Of a stretch of DNA of 24,128 nt, positions 17,346 through 24,128 are shown piece after piece. The number at the start of each line of letters is the position of its first letter. The stretch's first letter is position 1. The position numbers and the translations under genes were made by a program. The stretch lies in assembly GCA_027575765.1 (NCBI GenBank), contig JANBPT010000750.1:1-24128 (forward strand), in the 5' to 3' direction. Source of the stretch: Tieghemiomyces parasiticus. Taxonomy: Eukaryota > Kickxellomycota > Dimargaritomycetes > Dimargaritales > Dimargaritaceae. The notes beneath the pieces are model-generated. The model was not told where the DNA came from, did not search any database, and saw only the letters and a list, made by a program, of their open reading frames with translations.

Positions 17346-19521
17346 AGCGAAGGAGTATCGGCGCTGAGCAGGCAGATGGAACTACAATCGAGCAGTAAAT
17401 TAAATATCAGACAATAAATTAAATCGGCGGCCAATGCGTTAAAGGACCTCGGTGGTGTAGGTTGGGCCACTAAAGCAGGGGAATTGCATGCGGTGGGGTC
17501 TGGTAGGGTGGTCGTTGTATTGGGGTGGGGTTGAATCCACAGGCGTAAATAAGGATCAGGGAGCAAGGGCGAGAATCATTAGTAAGGACGGCACGTAACA
17601 GAGACCAACGGCCAGGTAACCAATGGGTTGACACTGACCCGGTATAAATACGGGAAAATTGACTTCTAATCCGACGACCAAATGGTGGTTAAAGCAGAGG
17701 AAAGGTTTGGGTGAGAACACGAGGGTAAACAATCACCCAGGGGGCCAGAATTCTAGTGTTCTCAAGTCAACGCTGCAATTAAAATAGTTGATTAGTGATG
17801 TAACTAGTAAACTGTTAAGGGGAGGAGCTATAACTGGATTTAAGGAAGAGTTATTGAATGATCAATGCCGTCAGCGTCCGAAGGGGGCTACCCTCGGCCC
17901 CTGAGAGGACCTTGAGGTATAGGACCTGGCTAGGCAAATCACTGAAATCACGTATAGTTAAACTACAGATAATATCAGAAACAAGACCTCGGATGAGAGT
18001 AAAACAGACGCGGGAAACTAAAGCCACGACGAATAGATAGGTGACACGGGATGTGGTAGCAAAACATAATAGCCAGGTGTATGAGGGATCCACATGGCTC
18101 CCTCCTACGGAAGGAGAAAGTCACATTCGGCTCCATCCCGGGTGTTTCCCGGACGGGCCATACGTGGCGGCAGGCCCATGGTGAATAAATGCTGTAAATA
18201 ACAACGGTGTGGCAAGAAGTTTCTATACTTACCATCAAAAGGGTTGCGAAATGGGAAAGTGGGTGTTACATATATGAGTGCCCGGGATATGCAGCGCGGT
18301 AATGTTACAGCAATAAATAATAGTAAATACGCCGGATTATGGATCGGTACGTACAGGAGTTGAACAAAGGAAGATAAATATCTAGGTGAGTAAAAAATGA
18401 TGAATAAATAAACGAGACAAATTGTCGAGGAGAGTAGACAGAATCACTTGAGTTGTACTGTGCTGTAAAAAGTGGTGAGTGTAATGGTCCAACAAAGTGA
18501 GTACGGAGCTGTGAGGAATTAGGTTCGGGTAAATAGGTAGAAGAAAGTTAATTAGCTGACACAACCGGGGTGGAACGAACCTCGGAGGGGAACCCGATTG
18601 TTTTTATATATCGCGATAGCACCGAAGGGGGAGGAGGAAATACGGGGACAGGCACACACCCCGAATGATAAGGAAACCCCCGCTCCCCCAACCAGCCATC
18701 TCGGCTAGTTCGTCCGGCAAAAGGTGATGATGGGACTTTCACAAACCCTCTCATACACATCCAAACCAAAAACCCCGCGACACCCCGTTGTTTCCTCCAC
18801 TACGCTAGCGGTCAAAGAGGAAGGAGAAAAAAAAAGGGATAATACAACTGGTCAATCCCGCTTCCTTGGCTTCCTTCCTTTCACCAACCGCCGTAGTCAA
18901 CATCGTCGGCGGTGATTAGCGCGCAGCTTGGGCGCTACCGCGAACGGCAACGAGGGTGACCCCAACGTGGCCAGGAGGAAAGGGCACGGCAGGGAAGGTG
19001 AAGGGAGAGAGGGAGGACAATGACAAGGGTGGACCTGTTCGGTGTAACCATGCCGCTGGCTCAGCCGACCCGAACGCATCGACTTGCGACATTGTACCGG
19101 CTCTCCCTTGGGTATAGCTCCCCCCTCCCTCCTCGCTACCAACCGGCCGCGACACCCCAAACCGCCGCGCCGTCAACACACATAGGCAAAATGTCTATTG
19201 CTTAATAAAATAATGATGTACTCTGCAGATGTCTCCTAGGAACCATTTACACAGAGTATGAAGGTGCTAGTTAACTTGAGGTGCGCCTTCCCCGCCCCTC
19301 CATTACCTATGGTTAAAACTCCGTCTATCATTGGACCTCCAGAAGAGCAGACTGTGCATCCCAAAGGGAAAATGGCCAACACGCTTCCTGGTTGCTCCAC
19401 CGCCACCACCACCACCAGCCTAATTCGCCCGCGAATCTGATACTCCATTTCTTTACCAGGCCGCTCCAATCATAGGCTCGACTAGAGGGCTCTCCTTTAA
19501 CAACGAAGGGTGTATGTATAC

Positions 19522-19533
19522 GTGTGTGTGTGT
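19522..19533. repeat. (GT)6 microsatellite
   Basis: Six uninterrupted GT units lie in non-coding DNA. Confidence 0.8.
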
Positions 19534-20164
19534 ACTCACAGGACTCCGCCCTCACACCACCACTAACAAGTGTACTGACATGGCAGAGCGAATTATTTGG
19601 TCGTCGTCGCTGTCACCTTACCGAGCTTCCGCCGGAGAGGATAAAGGATTTACCTCGCGTTTTGAACCCGTACTCTCTTCCCCCCTCCCCATTCCCTTCA
19701 CACAGAAATCGACACCAGACTGGCCATTGGCGGACTTTTCTCTTTGGCTGCCCAGATGCCGGGAAGCGTGTCGCTCAGGTCCATCCCTCTAGACATAATC
19801 CACTGGTATTGATCCATGTACGTGCATCGGCTTGCCTGCTTGTTCGCTAGTCGTACATTGTAGAACGAACTTTGCTACCCAGACGACCACTGCTCTGAAT
19901 AATGGCGCATATCGTATCCGATTGACTACAACCTTGTTGTGGTGGTGGAGGGGAAGGAAGGCCCCTCGCAGCGACCCATTACTTATGCATGTGCGTGGTG
20001 TTCACCCCCCCCCCATCTAAGGGGAATGCGTCCAGGCCGGTTTGTTCCTGAACGGGGGCGCGGCCACAGGAGTATAGGGAATAGCTAATGCGGGGAGGTG
20101 GATTCCTCTAGAAGGGTGGTGGGAAAGAGGAAGTGTGGAGTAAATCCATAAACACCAGCACTCG

Positions 20165-20181
20165 CACACACACACTCTCTC
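20165..20181. repeat. Compound CA/CT microsatellite
   Basis: Five CA units run directly into CT units in non-coding DNA. Confidence 0.75.
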
Positions 20182-20796
20182 ACCTACACGATATGAGCGG
20201 AGGAATCTGGTAGCTTTAAGCGACTGTGGGCGCTCCGTCAAGATTCATAATGGAGGTCACAGTGACCATCAGACACATTGTATCCACCTGTACTGACTAC
20301 CCTCATTTTCCATTTATAGTCCAACGTGCAGTTTTTATAGGTGAGGGTGTAGCCACCCACACTCTCGAAATACCATATTCACCCATCTGCCACCATTTGG
20401 TAATTGGCACCACGCCACGGTCTACCATGACATCCGAGCGTGCGTAATCGCTACGCGTGCAGGCCATTATTTTTTAGATATCCATTTAATTATAATTTTT
20501 TAAAGTAATCACCGGCCGCCGCCATCAATTACGGGCGGTGGAACTCCGATCACCGTGGGGAGGTTTCGCGAGCTGGATTACGATGCAGGACGTCATCCCG
20601 ACGCTTGCGTACTCATTACCAGTTACCAATACGATAAAATCCAGCAAAATAGGGGAATCTGGCTCCGACCGAGCGACTTACCTATTAGGTAGCCTAGGCG
20701 GTCGAAAACATAAATAAACTATTGCGAAGTGCCACCAGGAGGTGAAATCACCAAGTCTCCAAAGTCACGCGCTGGCCCGGACCGCACGCGTACGGT

Positions 20797-20812
20797 ACAC
20801 ACACACACACAC
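20797..20812. repeat. (AC)8 microsatellite
   Basis: Eight uninterrupted AC units lie in non-coding DNA. Confidence 0.85.
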
Positions 20813-21330
20813 TTGCTCGTGGGTCAAGTGAGAGGGGGTAGGCCCACGGAGGTAGGACTTGTTTAACTAAAACTCGGCCTCTCTTAAATCTGTCGCCAGA
20901 CTCGGTAGTCGGGATAGGGGGAGGGGAAGGTTGTCATACGTAAACTTGCTGTAGGAAGGGGAAAAGGAGGGGAGGGGCTTACGCCCCGTGGTAATACTTG
21001 ATACCCTCGATCTCCGCTTGTGATTGAAACGTTTCGACATGATGGAGGTGAGGCGAGGGACTGCTTCTTCTGGCGAATCTATGGCGGGTGCATGTTCTTA
21101 ATGATCTGGGGCTTTGGGGCGATTGATAAAGCGAGGTTTGAGCGTGCCGGATACTGCGGCATCGGCCAACTAGGTAATCCCGCCCATTGGCGGAAAACCG
21201 CACTCACGATCAACGCGGATCCAGCTGCGATAGGCAAATTGGGTTACGTGATCAATTTGGGCAATAAAAGCCCATGGACATAGTGGCTCCCTTTCTATTC
21301 CCCGCAATGTGGCTCATTTAGATAGGTCGA

Positions 21331-21367
21331 CCTGATGGCTGTGCTGTTTTTGGTAGGAGCCATCAGG
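21331..21367. repeat. Perfect 10-bp inverted repeat (hairpin)
   Basis: CCTGATGGCT at 21331-21340 and AGCCATCAGG at 21358-21367 are exact reverse complements separated by 17 bases containing a T5 run. It lies about 330 bases beyond the stop codon of the sirtuin gene. It could fold in RNA from either strand; there is no evidence of function. Confidence 0.6.
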
Positions 21368-21696
21368 GTGTTCTCATTGTTCACTAGCAACGTGATGGGC
21401 GTCGGAGGAAAGAAAAAATCCGCGGCAGTCAGGGGTGATGATGTTATGCAAGAATCAGCCCATCGAGTAGCTACAGCGGACCTGACCTGGTTTACTGAAA
21501 AGAAGCACTTAGCAAAGCGTCTAATGGTTGGGAGAATACATGATAAAAGGGAGCCTCAGGCCAAAAATAAAAAAGATTAGGGGTGTTGGTATTGGGTGGG
21601 AGGGCTGCTGCCAAAATAAAAATATTTAAAAAAAAATCAAACCAAAAAATTCCTGCGTCAAAACGAGACAACTCCAATCGTCATCGATAATTACAA

Positions 21697-23775
21697 TTAC
21701 AAGGCACCGCATGATGCCACGGAAGCCAACCGGGTACTCCGTCGCAGCCCGACGGGTATCCGTGGCGGTTTACCGCCATCTTGGGTACCACCAGCCCCTA
21801 GCCCCAATTTCCGCTTGCAAGCGAGGCCGCCAGTAGTAGGGTCAGCAGGGGCACGCTTGGTAACCGTAAAAAATTGCTTCACGGTCGTAGGCGTGGGCGA
21901 CGACACCAATTGATTGATATCTGCGGCACCTTTGTCGGGCAAACAGAGCGGAAGGGGGTTGTTGCACACAAATTTGAGGCTTTTAAATTTGGGAGGCGAC
22001 CGGGGCGACCCCGGATTGGATGAAGTTGACGACAAAGAGTCGTGTTCAGTGACTTTGATGGGGCTGAGTAATGCCGATATTTTCATCATGCTGCCGGTAC
22101 GCACTGTCGGTTCAGGTCGTGTCAGACTGTCGACCGCCTGCGTCGTCGACGTGGTAAGCTTGAGGGTTGCTGGCTGAAGTGGCGGAGAAGCTGCTGGGGT
22201 TGGTAAACGGGCATCAGCCTTGGTACGGAGCTTCTTGGCCGCGGAAACGTCACGGTCCGAAGCGATGGCTATGCCCTGGCCACCCACAGGTGCAGAGCGG
22301 GCCCTTTTTAATTTGGGCAGCACTCGATCGGTGTCGGTCTCGGTTGGTATGCGCTTGCGGCTGGCCGGACGGCTCCCCTTAGCAGCTAGGGCGGTGGTGG
22401 AAGGGCGGGGGGACCGATCGACTGCAGCCGCGGCGGCGGCACCAGGCCCCCAAAACTGAGTGAGACACGTCTGGGCATCGCGCACACGGATAATATCCCG
22501 GATAAGGTCGTCCGCGGGGCCCAGCACCTGGATATCAATAAGGTCCTCCCACTCCTTGCTGTGGATTGGGTCGAGGTTGATCATGATAACTTTTCCGTTG
22601 CGGCGCTGGCGAACGGCGCGGGCGAGAGTCTTGACCATGTTCTTGCAGCCGTAAACATTGAGCCGGGTGCCTAGAATGAGGAGGAGGTCAGGTTTGTGAC
22701 GGACATCCGTGTTGAGCACCTTGGCGATGAGCTCACCAGCCGGGTGGGGCTCGTTGTAGAGTACAATGTTGGGACGAAGGCGGCCCACACTGATGGCACG
22801 CCGACCAGAGGCCTCACGGCGGTGGCAGTTGCCGACGCATTTCGGGCAGGTGGGCGCCTCGCCGTTCTGGTAGCTGCTAAAGAAGGCCGGGGTGAATGGG
22901 TAGTAGGCTGAGCACAGCCGACACACCAGCTGATCGAGGTCACCGTGGAGGGGCACGACCACGGACCGGGGATCGCGTGAGATGCGGGACGGGGTGTACG
23001 GGCTGGGGGGCGTCAGGTCGAGCGGGGCTGCGTCTTCGACGTCTTCCAATTCGTCATCCTCTCCGGACTGCGAGGACAGGGTCGGTGCTGGGGAGTGACC
23101 ACGTGGTGGGAAAAAATTCATGGTGCGCTGCTCCGGGTCGACCGGTTCGGCCGGGGAGGGTGTCGGGGCCGGTGCGGTCCGATCACGGAGTTGGCCTAGG
23201 ACCGGGAGGCCGGTCTTGGCCTCGAGGCCATCGATATTTTGAGTGTACCAGCGCGTGAGCCGGCCTTGGTCGTGGAGCCAGGAGATAAATTGGTGGGTGG
23301 CAGTCGGTTGGACGTGGGCGATGGACTGCTTGAATTGACCGATGAACTGGTGAAAGATACGGGTGGTGGCCTCATTGTTGAAGAGTTGAGCGTCAAATAG
23401 GTCGCGGCCTTGGTTGATCACGCCGCCGTGCTTCTCCTTTAGTGTTGTGAAGAGGCCTGACGCTGACCGAAAGTCAGGGATGCCGGCGCTGCATGAGATG
23501 CCGGCGCCAGAGACCACCAGACAACGTTTTGCATCCAGGATGTACTTGGCCACCTGGTCAATCTGACGGCGGGTCTCCAAGTCGTGCAGGGAACACGGGG
23601 CGGCCCGGCCAGCCGGTGGGAGCTCGGTGTTGGGATCCGTGGGGACGGGCGGTTTCCGCTTGGACTTGGGCGCGGCAGTCCGACGTGAGGTCGACTGGTT
23701 GGCATTCACACTCTGGAGCACGGCGGACCGCGGGCAGGTGCAACTCTGCCCAGCGTAGGGTATGTACTGGGTCAT
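21697..23775 (-). CDS. NAD-dependent histone deacetylase, sirtuin of the Hst3/Hst4 class
   Basis: This 692-residue nuclear sirtuin removes acetyl groups using NAD+. Hst3/Hst4 enzymes deacetylate histone H3 Lys56 after replication. The core spans about 70-430: GAGISCSAGIPDFRS (90-104), TQNIDGLE (178-185), catalytic His277 (VPLHGDL), zinc cysteines 285, 288, 310 and 313, RLRPNIVLYNE (332-342) and LGTRLNVYG (368-376). The RPNIVLYNEPHP segment and the closing domain resemble Hst3/Hst4 more than Sir2 or Hst2. There is an extra acidic, Pro-rich insert (about 197-272) before the catalytic His. The tail (440-692) is disordered with NLS-like PKLKRAR (487-493), several Ser/Thr-Pro sites, and TVKQFFTVTKR (631-641), which looks like a degenerate PCNA-binding box. 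A second NLS-like PKSKRK is at 36-41. It is longer than the yeast homologues. The start is the first ATG of the frame; a different start cannot be excluded. Confidence 0.9.
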   Translation of the reverse strand: MTQYIPYAGQSCTCPRSAVLQSVNANQSTSRRTAAPKSKRKPPVPTDPNTELPPAGRAAPCSLHDLETRRQIDQVAKYILDAKRCLVVSGAGISCSAGIPDFRSASGLFTTLKEKHGGVINQGRDLFDAQLFNNEATTRIFHQFIGQFKQSIAHVQPTATHQFISWLHDQGRLTRWYTQNIDGLEAKTGLPVLGQLRDRTAPAPTPSPAEPVDPEQRTMNFFPPRGHSPAPTLSSQSGEDDELEDVEDAAPLDLTPPSPYTPSRISRDPRSVVVPLHGDLDQLVCRLCSAYYPFTPAFFSSYQNGEAPTCPKCVGNCHRREASGRRAISVGRLRPNIVLYNEPHPAGELIAKVLNTDVRHKPDLLLILGTRLNVYGCKNMVKTLARAVRQRRNGKVIMINLDPIHSKEWEDLIDIQVLGPADDLIRDIIRVRDAQTCLTQFWGPGAAAAAAVDRSPRPSTTALAAKGSRPASRKRIPTETDTDRVLPKLKRARSAPVGGQGIAIASDRDVSAAKKLRTKADARLPTPAASPPLQPATLKLTTSTTQAVDSLTRPEPTVRTGSMMKISALLSPIKVTEHDSLSSTSSNPGSPRSPPKFKSLKFVCNNPLPLCLPDKGAADINQLVSSPTPTTVKQFFTVTKRAPADPTTGGLACKRKLGLGAGGTQDGGKPPRIPVGLRRSTRLASVASCGAL

Positions 23776-24128
23776 TGAGGAAGAGAAGGCCAGGGAGTCA
23801 CAAATGGCGGCAAGATGACAGAAGTAGGTACCGTTGCTGTTGAGGAGGGCTGGTGATACGTCACGACAGCTCCGAAGGGGCTATTGTTACAAGTAGAAAG
23901 GCACTGCGAGGCGGGAGGAAGATGTGGAAGTATGTACGGAGAAAGGATTCGTCAAGGGGCGAAGGTTAGAAGGGAGGTGTTGTGTTCTGTAGACGGGTAG
24001 AGCGAAGCGATAAGCAGGGTGACGGACGAAGAGGCTGTATAGGGTGGACGCCGCAGGGGGTGGTTTAAAAAAGACCGTGGCACAGGGACGCAAGAACGGT
24101 GAAGTAGGGGAAAAGGTAAATAGGCTCG
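23776..24128. other. Upstream region of the sirtuin gene
   Basis: These 353 bases are purine-rich on the plus strand, so pyrimidine-rich on the sirtuin's coding strand, as is common in fungal promoters and leaders. A 68-codon minus-strand frame at 23887-24093 has no recognisable content. No clear TATA box is seen. Confidence 0.4.

Larger units (their letters stand above)
17346..21696. other. Gene-free 4.35-kb spacer
   Basis: No gene is supported. Short frames occur on both strands (for example 17858-18040, 18897-19179, 19524-19850, 20226-20447, 20979-21203, 21020-21283, 21335-21580), but they overlap, are often GTG-initiated, and match nothing known to me. Contents I can point to are simple repeats (GT at 19522-19533, CA/CT at 20165-20181, AC at 20797-20812), a run of ten C at 20005-20014, and a perfect 10-bp hairpin at 21331-21367. 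The left end should include the promoter of the surface-protein gene and the right end (T-rich on the minus strand at about 21600-21650) the 3' UTR of the sirtuin gene. Confidence 0.5.

Noticed and set aside
20979..21203. 74-codon minus-strand open frame
   Set aside because: It begins at GTG right after a stop, has no ATG, overlaps a plus-strand frame and has no recognisable content.
1..24128. CRISPR arrays, rRNA genes, telomeric repeats, bacterial operons
   Set aside because: No regularly spaced direct repeats, rRNA signatures or TTAGGG-type arrays were seen, and the gene content is eukaryotic.

Overview
The window looks like nuclear DNA of a filamentous or early-diverging fungus. It carries a eukaryotic tRNA-Val with internal A and B boxes and a Pol III T-run, a spliceosomal intron (GTAGGT donor, CTAAC branch site, CAG acceptor), a secretory protein with a GPI-type tail, and fungal families (Mrc1, an Hst3/Hst4-type sirtuin). 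An ABCD4-like half transporter argues for an early-diverging lineage rather than Dikarya; that placement is inference. The genes are GC-rich with long low-complexity stretches and lie in long gene-poor spacers.

Layout: 1-845 is a non-autonomous element bounded by 80-bp terminal inverted repeats that themselves fold into hairpins. 846-6426 is gene-poor DNA with at most decayed coding fragments (a possible RhoGAP relic near 3.6-4.4 kb and a DTGS protease-like fragment near 1.5 kb). 6427-7965 (+) encodes an alkaline phosphatase of the PhoA/Pho8 family. Convergent to it, 8184-11339 (-) encodes the replication checkpoint mediator Mrc1/Claspin as two exons; the intron at 9161-9370 was deduced here and joins two separate open frames into one 981-residue protein. 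11611-11684 (+) is tRNA-Val(CAC). 12073-14472 (-) encodes an ABCD4-like (lysosomal/vacuolar cobalamin-type) half transporter. 14473-16682 holds no gene I can support. 16683-17345 (-) encodes a small secreted, Ser/Thr-rich, probably GPI-anchored surface protein. 17346-21696 is another gene-free spacer with CA/GT microsatellites. 21697-23775 (-) encodes a nuclear sirtuin of the Hst3/Hst4 class with a long disordered tail. 23776-24128 is its upstream region.

Functional links: Mrc1 and the Hst3/Hst4 sirtuin both act in DNA replication and fork stability (checkpoint mediation and H3K56 deacetylation), but they are 10 kb apart and not evidently co-regulated. The alkaline phosphatase and the ABCD4-like transporter are both plausible vacuolar proteins. 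I see no operon-like or defence-type system. The points most worth a second look are the hairpin-ended inverted-repeat element, the ABCD4 homologue (vitamin B12 handling in a fungus), the repaired Mrc1 gene model, and the sirtuin's insert and PIP-box-like tail.
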